A stretch of 64,000 nt of DNA from Ornithinibacter aureus (GTDB taxonomy: Bacteria; Actinomycetota; Actinomycetes; Actinomycetales; Dermatophilaceae). The position numbers were made by a program, and so were the translations under genes. The stretch covers positions 1,612,001 to 1,676,000 of the forward strand of contig NZ_VMSB01000001.1 of NCBI RefSeq assembly GCF_009858245.1, given 5' to 3'. The notes beneath the pieces were generated by a model. That model was not told where the DNA came from, made no database searches, and worked only from the letters and a program-made list of their open reading frames with translations. Shown here piece by piece: positions 27,096 to 36,699 of this stretch; position 1 is the first letter of the stretch, and every line of letters begins with the position of its first letter.

Positions 27096-28739
27096 TCAGC
27101 CGGCAGGGACGGCCGCCGGCGGCAGCAGTGCCGCGCAGAGCTCGCCACGGTGCCAGGATGCCGTGGGGTCGGGAACCTGGGTCGGTGCGCCCAGGGTGGC
27201 CACCGCATCCGCGGCTCGTGCCCGACCGAGGTTCCAGGCGAGCAGGTCGTCGTCGTCTTCCCTGCCACCCACGGTGTAGCCACCGGGGCTGTCCAGGATG
27301 CAGGACGCGACGTCGGCGGGCAGGCGCTCCACGATGACCGGGGTGGCGTCGGCGCTCAACCTCGCCAGGTAGGCGGTGTCGAGCTCACGCCCGGCCTCGA
27401 AGCGGTCGATGTTGTGCGAAGCCACGAAGGCGTCGGGGTTCAGGCCGACGAAGACGAGCACGAACGCGGCCGCCGACCCGAGCACGGCCCGCGGCACCCA
27501 CGCGCCGCGCAGCCGCACTCCGGCGACCAGCAGCATCACGATGACCAGCCCGAGCCACAGCTCGAAGCCGTCGACGAAGACCCGCAGCACCGTGTAGCCG
27601 TAGGCCTCCTGGTAGAGCGACATCCGGTACAGGGCGCTGGCGACGACGGCCAGGGTGAGCAGGCAGAGCGCGCCGAGCAGGACCCGCAGCAGCAACCGGT
27701 CGCGTGAGCTCGCGAGCGGTGCGACCCGCATCGCCAGGGCGACGACGACGACCGTGAGGAACGTCGCCACCGTGAGCTGCCCGAAACCCTGGTGGACGTA
27801 CTCCGCATAGGTCAGGCCCGTGGTCGCCCGCAGGTGCTCGACCCCGCCGAACATCGCGGTGGCCTGGGCGATCAGGAAGCCGGCGAACAGGGCGACGACG
27901 ACGCCGACCGGCACGGCCCACTCCCACGCGTGGCGGGCGCGAGGTGTCGCCGGCAGCGCGGCATCCGCGATGTTCGGGGGGTTGAGGGCGAGATAGGTGC
28001 CGGTCAGCGCCACCCCGGCCACGAGGGCGAGGATGAAGGTGCGGGCGATGATCGTGTCCCAGCGCAGGTCCGGCACCAGAGCCTGCGCCCAGGCACCGAA
28101 CACGGCATCCCCCGAGGCGAAGAGCCCACCGAACAGGGCCAGCGCGATGAGGGAGAACCCGAGGGTGCGCAGCACCGGCCACAGGGTGGAGGCCCTGCCG
28201 GTCGCCGAGATGGTGCGGGCGAGCAGGGGCAGACCACGCAGCGCCGATGCCGGCCACGCGATCACGCTGAGCGGCACCGCGAGCAGGGTGCGGGCCCGGC
28301 TGACCCCGGACGCTGCGACGATGACGGCGACGAAGACGCTGAGGGCGATGACCCCTCCGGCATCACGCAGCAGGGTGACCGAGGCCAGCACACCAGCGAC
28401 CACGGCGCACAGCAGCGTCCACGGGTGGGCACGGAAGCGGGCCACCCACCACATGAGGCCGCCGGTGGCGAGCATGGTCAGGGCCACCGCCAGGCCGACG
28501 TTGCGCTCCGGCCAGGTCAGCGCCGCCCAGGCGCCGATGGCGATGGCGGCGAGGACCGGCACGGTCTGCGGGGGCAGCGGTCGCTCGGGCCAGAGGTTGC
28601 CGAGCGGGCCGGGGCCGCCCGGGCCCTTCGGGGCGTAGGGGTTGGCCGGGACGTGGACGACCTGTCCGGGAGTGGTCTGCGCGGGCGGGGTGGCGTCGCC
28701 CGGTTGGCCTGTTGGTCGATCTGGGGTCAGCGTGCTCAT
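27096..28739 (-). CDS. DUF4153/DUF4173 membrane protein, possible separate product
   Basis: If translated from the internal ATG at 28737-28739, this gives a 547-residue protein with a ~60-residue Pro/Gly-rich cytosolic lead, about a dozen hydrophobic helices between residues ~60 and ~440, and a soluble C-terminal part. The conserved DUF4173 segment [17 protein letters not shown] is in the middle. CCCAGGAGCGCACC places a good ribosome site seven bases before the ATG. No stop separates it from the kinase. Function is unknown; a pairing with a two-component system suggests envelope stress or signalling. Confidence 0.6.
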   Translation of the reverse strand: MSTLTPDRPTGQPGDATPPAQTTPGQVVHVPANPYAPKGPGGPGPLGNLWPERPLPPQTVPVLAAIAIGAWAALTWPERNVGLAVALTMLATGGLMWWVARFRAHPWTLLCAVVAGVLASVTLLRDAGGVIALSVFVAVIVAASGVSRARTLLAVPLSVIAWPASALRGLPLLARTISATGRASTLWPVLRTLGFSLIALALFGGLFASGDAVFGAWAQALVPDLRWDTIIARTFILALVAGVALTGTYLALNPPNIADAALPATPRARHAWEWAVPVGVVVALFAGFLIAQATAMFGGVEHLRATTGLTYAEYVHQGFGQLTVATFLTVVVVALAMRVAPLASSRDRLLLRVLLGALCLLTLAVVASALYRMSLYQEAYGYTVLRVFVDGFELWLGLVIVMLLVAGVRLRGAWVPRAVLGSAAAFVLVFVGLNPDAFVASHNIDRFEAGRELDTAYLARLSADATPVIVERLPADVASCILDSPGGYTVGGREDDDDLLAWNLGRARAADAVATLGAPTQVPDPTASWHRGELCAALLPPAAVPAG

Positions 28740-29780
28740 GGTGCGCTCCTGGGTCAGGTGGGTGGGTCGGTCGGTGGGTGGTGTGACGGGCAGCTGGGCT
28801 CGCAGCAGCGCGCCGGTCTGCCCGGGCTGGGGCGCGATCGCGCTGATGGCGCCGCCGTGCAGGTCGCACACCCATCGGGCGATCGCCAGGCCGAGGCCGG
28901 TGCCGCCGCCGGAGTCGTCGCCGGAGCCGAAGCGGTCGAAGACCCGCTCGAGCCGGTCGGGCGGGATGCCGGGTCCCTCGTCGCGCACGTCGAGGCACCA
29001 CGTGGAGTCGTCGACCAGTCGCGCGGTGACGACGACCTCACCGTCGGCCGGGCTGTGGCGCACGGCGTTGTCGAGCAGGTTCGCGACGAGCTGGGCCAGT
29101 CGCGGCCGGTCGGCCTTCACCGTGAGGTCCGCTGGCGCGACCTCGTACCGCACCCGAGCGCTGCGAGCGCCGACGCGCGCCTCGGCCACGGCATCCGAGA
29201 GAAGGTCGGCGACCCTGCCCTGCGTGAGGTTCAGCGAGGTGACCCCGGCGTCGATGCGCGAGAGGTCGAGCAGGTCCGCGACGAGGGTGCTGAGGCGCTC
29301 GGACTGCTGCAGCGCGCCGCGCAGGGCCCGGTCATCCGGGGTGACGACCCCGTCGACGAGGTTCTCGAGCAGGGCCCGCTGGGCGGTGAGGGGGGTGCGC
29401 AGCTCGTGCGACACCGTGGCCACGAGCTGGCGGCGCTGGGTGTCTGCGGAGGCCAGATCCGCGGCCATGGCGTTGAAGGCCCGCGCCAGCTCCCCGACCT
29501 CGTCGGAGGAGGATGCCGTGACACGCTGTCCGTAGTCGCCTCCCGCCATGCGCCCCGCGGCGGACGTCATCTCGCGCAGCGGTGAGGTCATGCCGCGCGC
29601 GAGCCACTGGGTGACCGCGAGGGCGGCGACCACGGTGACGGGGACGCTGATCCACCACGGCACCTGACCGGCATCCGCCACCCGCTCGACGACGACGGCC
29701 ACGACGATGCTGACGGCGACGAGCAGGCCGAGCTTGACCTTGAGCGAGGTGATGCCGTCGAGCGGGCGGGCGGTGTTCAC
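27096..29780 (-). CDS. Sensor histidine kinase read in frame into a DUF4173 membrane protein
   Basis: One 894-residue open frame. Residues ~1-345 are a sensor kinase: two membrane helices, a HAMP linker, phospho-acceptor H125 in [10 protein letters not shown] box [10 protein letters not shown], and G boxes [10 protein letters not shown] and GGGTGLGLA. Instead of a stop, the frame continues through [11 protein letters not shown] into a ~12-helix DUF4153/DUF4173 membrane protein of ~547 residues ([13 protein letters not shown]). An AGGAG motif just before the internal ATG at 28739 suggests that the second part may also be made alone. The GTG start overlaps the response-regulator stop (GTGA). 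Confidence 0.75.
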   Translation of the reverse strand: MNTARPLDGITSLKVKLGLLVAVSIVVAVVVERVADAGQVPWWISVPVTVVAALAVTQWLARGMTSPLREMTSAAGRMAGGDYGQRVTASSSDEVGELARAFNAMAADLASADTQRRQLVATVSHELRTPLTAQRALLENLVDGVVTPDDRALRGALQQSERLSTLVADLLDLSRIDAGVTSLNLTQGRVADLLSDAVAEARVGARSARVRYEVAPADLTVKADRPRLAQLVANLLDNAVRHSPADGEVVVTARLVDDSTWCLDVRDEGPGIPPDRLERVFDRFGSGDDSGGGTGLGLAIARWVCDLHGGAISAIAPQPGQTGALLRAQLPVTPPTDRPTHLTQERTMSTLTPDRPTGQPGDATPPAQTTPGQVVHVPANPYAPKGPGGPGPLGNLWPERPLPPQTVPVLAAIAIGAWAALTWPERNVGLAVALTMLATGGLMWWVARFRAHPWTLLCAVVAGVLASVTLLRDAGGVIALSVFVAVIVAASGVSRARTLLAVPLSVIAWPASALRGLPLLARTISATGRASTLWPVLRTLGFSLIALALFGGLFASGDAVFGAWAQALVPDLRWDTIIARTFILALVAGVALTGTYLALNPPNIADAALPATPRARHAWEWAVPVGVVVALFAGFLIAQATAMFGGVEHLRATTGLTYAEYVHQGFGQLTVATFLTVVVVALAMRVAPLASSRDRLLLRVLLGALCLLTLAVVASALYRMSLYQEAYGYTVLRVFVDGFELWLGLVIVMLLVAGVRLRGAWVPRAVLGSAAAFVLVFVGLNPDAFVASHNIDRFEAGRELDTAYLARLSADATPVIVERLPADVASCILDSPGGYTVGGREDDDDLLAWNLGRARAADAVATLGAPTQVPDPTASWHRGELCAALLPPAAVPAG

Positions 29781-30556
29781 GGTGTGGCCTCGAGGGCGTA
29801 CCCGACGCCGTGCACGGTGCGCACGCGGTCGGCGCCGATCTTGGCGCGCAGGGCCTTGACGTGGCTGTCGAGGGTGCGGGTGCCCGAGGCGTCGGCCCAG
29901 CCCCAGACCTCGCGCATCAGGGCGTCCCGGGAACGGACCACCCCGGGTTCGGCGGCCAGGGCGCACAGCAGGTCGAACTCCAGCGGGGTCAGGTGGACCT
30001 CGGCGTCTCCGGCGGTGACGCGCCGAGTGGCGACGTCGATGCGCAGGCCCTGCACGTCGAGGTGGGCCGGGCGGCTGGCTGCGAGCTCGGCGGCCCGCTC
30101 GACGCGTCGCAACAGGGTGCGCACCCGGGCGACGACCTCGCGCATCGAGAACGGCTTGGTCACGTAGTCGTCGGCGCCGACCCCGAGGCCGACGAGCAGG
30201 TCGGTCTCGTCGGTGCGGGCGGTGAGCATGAGCACCGGGACGGGGCGGATGGCCTGGATGCGGCGACACACCTCGAGCCCGTCGAACCCGGGCAGCATGA
30301 CGTCGAGGACGACGAGGTCGGGGCTGCTGGTGGTGAAGGCGTCGACGGCGCCGGGGCCGTCGAAGGCCTGCGTGACGTGGAAGCCCTCGGCGCCCAGCCG
30401 GTCGGTGACGGCCTGGTTGATCACCGGCTCGTCCTCGACGACGAGCACGTGGGATGCCGTCGTGCTGGCGTTGGCGCTCGCCGTCGTTGCTGCGATGGCC
30501 GAGGCGTTCGCTGCGGCTGATGATCCGCTCGGCGGAGTGGTGGGGCCCTGGGTCAT
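29777..30556 (-). CDS. OmpR-family response regulator
   Basis: A 259-residue regulator. An unusual Ala/Ser/Thr-rich lead of ~35 residues precedes a receiver domain with phospho-acceptor D85 in VVLDVMLPG, the acidic pair VVEDE and the switch lysine in YVTKPFS. A winged helix of the OmpR/PhoB type follows (LTPLEFDLLCALAAEPG, TRTLDSHVKALRAKIG). Its stop overlaps the start of the kinase. The low-complexity lead may be over-extended; no internal Met offers a clearly better start before HVLVVEDEP. Confidence 0.93.
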   Translation of the reverse strand: MTQGPTTPPSGSSAAANASAIAATTASANASTTASHVLVVEDEPVINQAVTDRLGAEGFHVTQAFDGPGAVDAFTTSSPDLVVLDVMLPGFDGLEVCRRIQAIRPVPVLMLTARTDETDLLVGLGVGADDYVTKPFSMREVVARVRTLLRRVERAAELAASRPAHLDVQGLRIDVATRRVTAGDAEVHLTPLEFDLLCALAAEPGVVRSRDALMREVWGWADASGTRTLDSHVKALRAKIGADRVRTVHGVGYALEATP

Positions 30557-30636
30557 GCTCCCGAGAGTAGGCAGGTGCGGCTGGAGCCCGCGCGGGCGAC
30601 GTGTGGAGATCGTGTGAAGGTGCCCCCTACCCCCTC

Positions 30637-30686
30637 CGAATGTGGGTGAAGATCGTCGCCCAGGCGACGATCTTCACCCACATTCG
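30637..30686. repeat. 24-bp-arm perfect palindrome, left of the cox cluster
   Basis: Arms 30637-30660 and 30663-30686 are perfect inverse complements around a 2-nt centre. They begin CGAATGTGGGTGAAGATCGT. The outermost 21 nt of each arm recur at 38861-38910. It lies downstream of coxG and upstream of the response regulator. Confidence 0.95.
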
Positions 30687-30729
30687 CCGGAGGGAAGCGT
30701 GCGGGCGGATCAGGCGCTGACAGGAAAGG

Positions 30730-31536
30730 TCAGGTGCGGCGGCGGGCGATGAGCCAGCCGATGAGCACCCCGATCAGTCCCGCCACGGCGTGCGGGGCGT
30801 AGGTCTTCAGCAGCACCGGCAGCACGGTCGCACCGAGGTCGATCGAGTCGTCCGCCTGCGGCACAGGCGCCAACCGCGGGGTGGAGCCGCCGGCCGGTCG
30901 GGACGCAGCCGGGGCCAACCCGCCTGTCGTACCCGGGGATGCCGTGCCAACGCTCTGGCCGACCGCGCCACTTCTGGATGCCGTGCCACCACCCGCGCTG
31001 CCCGCCTCACCGGCGGCCGCGCTGGGAGCCGACGGCCCGGCATCCGGCGTCCCGCCCTCCGGCTGAGGCACGGGCGGCGGCTCGGGCTCGTCCGCCACGG
31101 CGAACTGCTGCTCGATACATGCCACGAACTGGCCGAGCAGCTTGTCGGAGACGTCCTGCATCACCCCGCGCCCGAACTGGGCCGGCTTGCCGGTGACCGA
31201 CAGGTCGGTCGTGACGTCGACCCGGGTGCCCTCACCCGAGGGCGCGAGCTGGATCGTCACGGTGGCTCCGGCCGTGCCGTTGCCTCGCTTGTCCTTGCCC
31301 TTGGCCTCGATGACGGCCCGGTACCCCTCGTCGTCACGCTCGAGGAACGTTCCGGCACCGGCGTACTGGAGCGCGATCGGGCCGAGCTTGACCTTCACCG
31401 TGCCGGCGAAACCGTCGTCGCTGGCGTCGGTGACGACCGCGCCGGGGAAGCAGCTGCCGACCTTGTGCAGGTCCATGAAGGTCGCCCAGGTCGTGTCGAT
31501 CGGGGCGGGGACGGTGAAGTCGTGCGTCAGTTCCAT
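30730..31536 (-). CDS. coxG: CoxG-type SRPBCC protein with membrane anchor
   Basis: A 268-residue protein. Residues ~1-145 are a CoxG/SRPBCC lipid-binding-like domain (DFTVPAPIDTTWATFMDLHK, CFPGAV, RGVMQDVSDKLLGQF). A ~90-residue Pro/Gly/Ala/Ser linker follows, then a C-terminal membrane helix (AVAGLIGVLIGWLIARRRT). In carboxydotrophs CoxG recruits CO dehydrogenase to the cytoplasmic membrane, and recent work links it to quinone delivery, which fits this tail-anchored design. It is the last gene of the cox operon, seven bases after coxM. Confidence 0.88.
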   Translation of the reverse strand: MELTHDFTVPAPIDTTWATFMDLHKVGSCFPGAVVTDASDDGFAGTVKVKLGPIALQYAGAGTFLERDDEGYRAVIEAKGKDKRGNGTAGATVTIQLAPSGEGTRVDVTTDLSVTGKPAQFGRGVMQDVSDKLLGQFVACIEQQFAVADEPEPPPVPQPEGGTPDAGPSAPSAAAGEAGSAGGGTASRSGAVGQSVGTASPGTTGGLAPAASRPAGGSTPRLAPVPQADDSIDLGATVLPVLLKTYAPHAVAGLIGVLIGWLIARRRT

Positions 31537-31543
31537 GCGGGCG

Positions 31544-32392
31544 TCAGCCTCCGAGCGCAGTCAGCACGGCGCGACGGGTGAGCACCCGCGCGAGGTGCCG
31601 CCGGTAGTCGGCATCACCGTTCAAGTCGCTCGGCGGGCTCGTTCCGTCGGCGACGGAGTCGCAGGCGTCACCGAGGTCTGCGGCCGACCGGCCCACGAGG
31701 GCGGCCTCGACCGAGGGCGCCCGCAACGGGGTCGAGCCCATGTTGGTCAGGCCGACCCGGGCCTGCGCGATCGAGCCACCCTCGACGCGCAGGGCCACCG
31801 CGACGCCGACGATCGACCACTGGTGGGACACGCGCACGAACTTCTCGTAGTGCGAGGCCCAGCCGGTGTGCTTGGGGATGCGGATGCTGGTGAGCAGCTC
31901 ACCCTCACCGACGGCGGTCTCGAACAGGTCGAGGAAGAACTCGCTGACCGGCACGGTGCGCTCGCCGTCCTGGCCGCGGATGACGAGCTCGGCGTCGAGT
32001 GCCAGGACCGGCGCCCCGACGTCTCCCGCGGGGTCTGCGTGTACCAGGGCTCCGCCGATGGTGCCCCGGCGCCGGATCTGCGGGTCGGCGACCTCCTCGA
32101 CGGCCTGCACGAGCAGCGCCGCGTGGGTGCGCAGGAGCGGGCTCGCGATGACGTCGGCATACGTCGTCATCGCGCCGATGACGACGTGGTCGCCGTCCTC
32201 GTGGATGCCGCGCAGCTCGTCGATGCGTCCGAGGTCGACGATCTGCTCGGGCGCGTTGAGCCGCATGCGCAGGATCGGCAGGAGCGACTGCCCACCGCCG
32301 AGGACCTTGGCCTCGTCGCCGGCCTCGGCCAGGGCGGCCAGGGCCTCGTCGATCGTCGTTGGTGCGGCGTAGTCGAATGCTGCGGGGATCAC
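31544..32392 (-). CDS. coxM: FAD-binding medium subunit of aerobic CO dehydrogenase-like enzyme
   Basis: A 282-residue flavoprotein of the CODH/xanthine oxidase class. FAD-binding motifs AKVLGGGQSLLPILRMRL (residues ~30-47) and the pattern IRRRGTIGGALVHADPAGD (~103-121) are intact. It passes electrons from the Fe-S subunit to an acceptor. The GTG start overlaps the coxL stop (GTGA). The S-L-M gene order and the partner's active-site motif point to a form II enzyme, whose in vivo substrate may not be CO. Confidence 0.93.
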   Translation of the reverse strand: MIPAAFDYAAPTTIDEALAALAEAGDEAKVLGGGQSLLPILRMRLNAPEQIVDLGRIDELRGIHEDGDHVVIGAMTTYADVIASPLLRTHAALLVQAVEEVADPQIRRRGTIGGALVHADPAGDVGAPVLALDAELVIRGQDGERTVPVSEFFLDLFETAVGEGELLTSIRIPKHTGWASHYEKFVRVSHQWSIVGVAVALRVEGGSIAQARVGLTNMGSTPLRAPSVEAALVGRSAADLGDACDSVADGTSPPSDLNGDADYRRHLARVLTRRAVLTALGG

Positions 32393-34866
32393 TGGCCTGC
32401 TCCGTCCGTCGCGCCTGCTGCTGGATCGTGGTTGGGTGCACCGTCGGCGAAGTGCGGCTGGGCCTCGTCGGCCGCCCCGCCACCAGAGGACCCGGCCGAC
32501 TGGATGGCCTTCCACACCCGTTGGGGGGTACACGGCATGTCGATGTCGAAGACGCCGAGGTGGCGCACGGCATCCACGACGGCGTTGACGACCGCGGGCG
32601 TCGAGGCGATGGTGCCGGCCTCGCCGACCCCCTTGGTACCGAGGGTGTTCGTCGTCGACGGTGAGGTGGTGTGCTCGCTGACGTAGTTGATCGTGTCGGC
32701 CGCGGTCGGGAGCGTGTAGTCGACGAACGAGCCGGACACCAACGTGCCCTGGTCGTCGTACTCGGCGCCCTCGAACAGCGCCTGCGCGATGCCCTGGACG
32801 AGGCCGCCGTGCATCTGGCCCTCGACGATCAGCGGGTTGACGATGGTGCCGATGTCGTCGACGCACACGTACGTGCGCATCGTCGTGGCGCCGGTCTCGG
32901 TGTCGACCTCCATGGCGCACAGGTGGGTACCGTGCGGGAACGAGAAGTCGATCGGGTCGTAGGTGGCGTCGGCGTCGAGGCTGGGCTCGACCCCGTCGGG
33001 CAGGTTGTGCGCCGCGAAGGTAGCAAGCGCCACGTCGGTGATGCCGATGCCCTTGTCGGTTCCCCGCACCGTGAACCGGCCACCTGCGAACTCGAGGTCG
33101 TCGACGCTGGCCTCGAGCAGGTGGGCCGCGATGGGCTGGGCCTTGTCGATGACCTTGTCCGCGGCCCGCACGATGGCCTCGCCACCGACGACGAGCGAGC
33201 GCGACCCGTAGGTGTCCAGGCCCTTGGGCGCGATCTGGGTGTCGCCGTGCAGCACCTCGACGTTCTCGAAGGGGATGCCGAGCCGGTCGGCGACGATCTG
33301 GCTCCACGCCGTCTCGTGGCCCTGACCGTGCGGGGTGGCCCCGGAGACGACCTCGACGGTGCCGGTGGCGAGCATCCGGATGCTGGCGCTCTCCCAGCCG
33401 CCGGCGCCGTAGCTGAGCGAGCCGAGCACCCGGGAGGGCGCCAGACCGCACATCTCGGTGAACGTCGAGACGCCGATGCCGAGCTGCACGGGGTCCCCGG
33501 ACTCGCGGCGCGCCTTCTGCTCGGCGCGCAGCTCGTCGTAGCCGAAGAGCTCGAGCGCCTTGGCGGTGGCGGCCTCGTAGTTGCCCGAGTCGTAGGTCAT
33601 GCCCGCGACAGTGGTGAACGGGAACTCGTCGTGGGTGATCCAGTTCTTCTCGCGGATGGCGATCGGGTCGACCCCGACCTCGACGGCGAGCTCGTCCATG
33701 AGCCGCTCGATGGCGTAGGTGGCCTCGGGCCGCCCGGCGCCGCGGTAGGCATCGACCCAGGTCTTGTTCGTCAGCACCGTCTGGCAGTTGAACTGGTAGG
33801 CGGGGAACTTGTAGATGCCGTTGAACATCCACGCGCCGAGCACGGGCACGCCACCGCCGACGATGGCGACGTAGGCGCCGAGGTCGGCGAGCAGCTCGAC
33901 CTTGAGCCCGGTGACGGTGCCGTCCTTCTCGGCCGACAGGGTCAACTTCTGCCACTGGTCGCGGCCGTGGTGCGCCGAGACCATCGTCTCGGAGCGGGTC
34001 TCGGTGAACTTGCACGGCTTGCCGAGCTTGCGGGCGACGGCGATCGTCGCGAACTCCTCGGGCGTGGTCTGCAGCTTGCCGCCGAAGCCACCGCCGACGT
34101 CGGGTGCGATGACGCGCACCTTGGACTCGGGGATGCCGGTCGTCGCGGCGATCGCGAAGCGCAGGATGTGCGGCACCTGGGTCGCCGACCACACGATCAT
34201 CTGGTCGCCGGTGGGGTCGACGACGGTGGAGCGGGGCTCCATGAAGGCCGGCACGAGGCGCTGCTGGCGGTACTCGCGCTCGATGACGATGCCGTCGACG
34301 CGTGCCTTGGCGATCGCATCGTCGACGTCGCCGCCGGTGCCCTGCTCGGCGGAGTCCAGCTTCCAGAAGGCCGACGTGTTCGTGCCGAGGTCGGGGTGGG
34401 CGAGCACGGTGTCGGCGGCGGCCTCCTTGAGGTCGAGCACCGCCGGCAGCTCCCCCCACTCGACGTCGACCAGTTCGACGGCGTCGCGCGCGGCCGCGGC
34501 CGAGCGGGCTGCGACGACGGCGACGATCTCACCGGCGCAGGCGACACGCTCGACGGCCACCGGCAGGTGGGTCGGGGTGACTTGGTCGGGGGCGATCGGC
34601 CAGGCGTTGATGTTCACGCCCTGGCTGTCGGCGAGGTCGGCGCCGGTGAACACCCCGACGACGCCCGGGCTGGCCTTGGCGGCGCTGGTGTCGATGCCGT
34701 CGATCGTCGCGTGGGCGAACGGGCTGCGCACCATCGCGAGATGCAGCATCCCGGGCAGCTGGATGTTGTCGGTCCACTTCGTGCGACCGGTGATGAGGCG
34801 CGCGTCCTCCTTGCGCTTGCGGGCGGTGCCGACCTCGGATGCCGGGCGGTCGTCGACAGCGGTCAT
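32389..34866 (-). CDS. coxL: Molybdenum hydroxylase large subunit, form II CoxL
   Basis: An 825-residue molybdopterin cytosine dinucleotide subunit. The active-site loop reads AYRGAGR at residues 373-379. This is the form II signature; proven CO dehydrogenases have AYXCSFR with the Cu-linked cysteine. The enzyme is therefore CODH-like and its CO activity is doubtful. Other family blocks are GFGGKLQTTPEEF, QGHETAWSQIV and the terminal TKGVGEAGTI with the catalytic Glu. The ATG at 34864-34866 overlaps the coxS stop. Confidence 0.95.
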   Translation of the reverse strand: MTAVDDRPASEVGTARKRKEDARLITGRTKWTDNIQLPGMLHLAMVRSPFAHATIDGIDTSAAKASPGVVGVFTGADLADSQGVNINAWPIAPDQVTPTHLPVAVERVACAGEIVAVVAARSAAAARDAVELVDVEWGELPAVLDLKEAAADTVLAHPDLGTNTSAFWKLDSAEQGTGGDVDDAIAKARVDGIVIEREYRQQRLVPAFMEPRSTVVDPTGDQMIVWSATQVPHILRFAIAATTGIPESKVRVIAPDVGGGFGGKLQTTPEEFATIAVARKLGKPCKFTETRSETMVSAHHGRDQWQKLTLSAEKDGTVTGLKVELLADLGAYVAIVGGGVPVLGAWMFNGIYKFPAYQFNCQTVLTNKTWVDAYRGAGRPEATYAIERLMDELAVEVGVDPIAIREKNWITHDEFPFTTVAGMTYDSGNYEAATAKALELFGYDELRAEQKARRESGDPVQLGIGVSTFTEMCGLAPSRVLGSLSYGAGGWESASIRMLATGTVEVVSGATPHGQGHETAWSQIVADRLGIPFENVEVLHGDTQIAPKGLDTYGSRSLVVGGEAIVRAADKVIDKAQPIAAHLLEASVDDLEFAGGRFTVRGTDKGIGITDVALATFAAHNLPDGVEPSLDADATYDPIDFSFPHGTHLCAMEVDTETGATTMRTYVCVDDIGTIVNPLIVEGQMHGGLVQGIAQALFEGAEYDDQGTLVSGSFVDYTLPTAADTINYVSEHTTSPSTTNTLGTKGVGEAGTIASTPAVVNAVVDAVRHLGVFDIDMPCTPQRVWKAIQSAGSSGGGAADEAQPHFADGAPNHDPAAGATDGAGQ

Positions 34867-35393
34867 CAGGCCTCACTCCCCTGGCTGGCTCCGGAGGCTG
34901 CGGCGGCTCCGACGGCTGCGCCGGCCGGCTCGTTCATGCTGCTCGCGCAGGCCGCCACCGCCTTGACGATGTTGTGGTAGCCGGTGCAGCGACACAGGTT
35001 GCCCTCGAGGCCGACGCGGATCTGCTCCTCGGTCGGGTTCGGCGTCTCGGTGAGCACGTCGATGGCCTGCATGATCATGCCCGGGGTGCAGTACCCGCAC
35101 TGGAGCGCGTGGTTCTCGTGGAACGCCTGCTGCATGGGGTGCAGCTCACCGTGGGGCGCGATGCCCTCGATGGTCGTCACCTCGTGCCCGTCGGCCTGCA
35201 CGGCCAGGACGTTGCACGACTTCACGCTGCGGCCGTCGAGGTGCACGGTGCACGCGCCGCAGTTGCTCGTGTCGCACCCGACGACGGTTCCGACCTTTCC
35301 CACCACTTCTCGCAGGTAGTGGACGAGCAGGGTGCGCGGTTCGACATCGTCGGAGCACTGGACTCCATCGACGGTGACGGTGATCCGAGTCAT
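34866..35393 (-). CDS. coxS: [2Fe-2S] small subunit of the CODH-like enzyme
   Basis: A 175-residue iron-sulfur subunit. The plant-type cluster ligands are in [12 protein letters not shown] and VKSC (residues ~39-62). The second cluster has CGYCTPGM and the CRC pair in [15 protein letters not shown]. The last ~20 residues are an Ala/Gly tail not typical of the family. The ATG at 35391-35393 starts the standard N-terminus [10 protein letters not shown]; an upstream in-frame extension to 35483 was rejected. It is the first catalytic subunit of the operon. Confidence 0.95.
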   Translation of the reverse strand: MTRITVTVDGVQCSDDVEPRTLLVHYLREVVGKVGTVVGCDTSNCGACTVHLDGRSVKSCNVLAVQADGHEVTTIEGIAPHGELHPMQQAFHENHALQCGYCTPGMIMQAIDVLTETPNPTEEQIRVGLEGNLCRCTGYHNIVKAVAACASSMNEPAGAAVGAAAASGASQGSEA

Positions 35394-35502
35394 CGTTGAC
35401 TCTCCTTCGGCAGGCGATCGTGACGTGTTCGTGATCCTCACCTGAAGTGGCCCCCACCACAAGGGCTTCGACGATATCCGCACGAATTGATGCTGCAGAC
35501 CG

Positions 35503-36699
35503 TCAAAGGTGGTGGTGGATCGAGCCCCCGATGTCCTGAAGCCGTTGGCCGCCCCCGCCCCACTGGAGCGCCACGATCTCGGCGGCGATCGACACGGCCG
35601 TCTCCTCCGGGGTGCGCGCCCCGAGGTCGAGCCCGATGGGCGAGCTCAGCCGCGCCAGCTCACCCTCCGTGAGCCCCGCCTCGCGGAGCCGGTCGAGCCG
35701 GTCCTCGTGGGTACGTCGCGACCCCATTGCCCCGACGTACGCGACCTCGGGCAGCCGCAGCGCCACCTCGAGCACCGGCACGTCGAACTTGGGGTCGTGG
35801 GTGAGCACGCAGATCACCGTGCGCTGGTCGATCCGCCCCGCCTCGACCTCGGCGGCGAGGTAGCGGTGCGGCCAGTCGACGACCACCTCGTCGGCGGCCG
35901 GGAACCTCGACGCCGTGGCGAACACCGGCCGCGCGTCGCAGACCGTCACCCGGTACCCGAGGAACGACCCCACGTGCGCCACGGCCGCGGCGAAGTCGAT
36001 GGCCCCGAACACGAGCATCCGCGGCCGCGGTGCGTACGACGCGACGAACACCCGCATGCCCTCGCCCCGACGCTCGCCGTCGGGCCCGTACGTCAGCGTC
36101 TCCGTGCGCCCCGCCGCGAGCAGCCCTCGCACGTCGTCGGTGACGGCGGCGTCGGCCCGCTCGCTGCCCAGCGACCCGGCGACGACCGCGGATGCCGTGC
36201 CACCGGCATCCGAACCAGCCTCACCTTCGTGCCCCTCACCCGCCACCTCGCCAGCGGCACCCTCCGGGCGCACGACGAGGCGGCGGCCCACGAAGGCAGG
36301 GTCCGGGTGGTCGATGACGGTCGCGACGGCCACCGGGCGGCCGGCCTCGACGTCGGCGGCGACGGAGCCGAGCTCGGGAAAGGTCTCCTGCGACACCGTC
36401 TCCACGAACACGTCGAGGATGCCGCCGCAGGTCAGCCCGACCGCGAAGGCGTCGTCGTCGGAGACCCCGTACCGCTGGAGCACCGGCGCGCCCGAGGCCA
36501 TGACCTCCTGGCCGAGCTCGTAGACGGCACCCTCGACGCACCCGCCGGACACCGACCCCACGGCCTCGCCACCGGGCCCGACGAGCATCGACGCACCCGC
36601 CGGGCGGGGCGCGGAGCGGAAGGTCGCGACGACGGTACCGACGCCCACGGCATCCCCGGCGTGCCACCACGCCATCAGCTCGTTCAGCACGTCACGCAC
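35503..36699 (-). CDS. XdhC/CoxI family protein
   Basis: A 398-residue protein with the N-terminal XdhC_CoxI domain ([47 protein letters not shown]) and a C-terminal Rossmann-like XdhC_C domain ([35 protein letters not shown]). XdhC-type proteins insert or sulfurate the molybdenum cofactor of molybdenum hydroxylases. An Ala/Gly insertion near residues 155-185 separates the domains. The gene overlaps coxE by eight bases and lies 109 bp before coxS, so it belongs to the same operon. Confidence 0.9.
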   Translation of the reverse strand: MRDVLNELMAWWHAGDAVGVGTVVATFRSAPRPAGASMLVGPGGEAVGSVSGGCVEGAVYELGQEVMASGAPVLQRYGVSDDDAFAVGLTCGGILDVFVETVSQETFPELGSVAADVEAGRPVAVATVIDHPDPAFVGRRLVVRPEGAAGEVAGEGHEGEAGSDAGGTASAVVAGSLGSERADAAVTDDVRGLLAAGRTETLTYGPDGERRGEGMRVFVASYAPRPRMLVFGAIDFAAAVAHVGSFLGYRVTVCDARPVFATASRFPAADEVVVDWPHRYLAAEVEAGRIDQRTVICVLTHDPKFDVPVLEVALRLPEVAYVGAMGSRRTHEDRLDRLREAGLTEGELARLSSPIGLDLGARTPEETAVSIAAEIVALQWGGGGQRLQDIGGSIHHHL

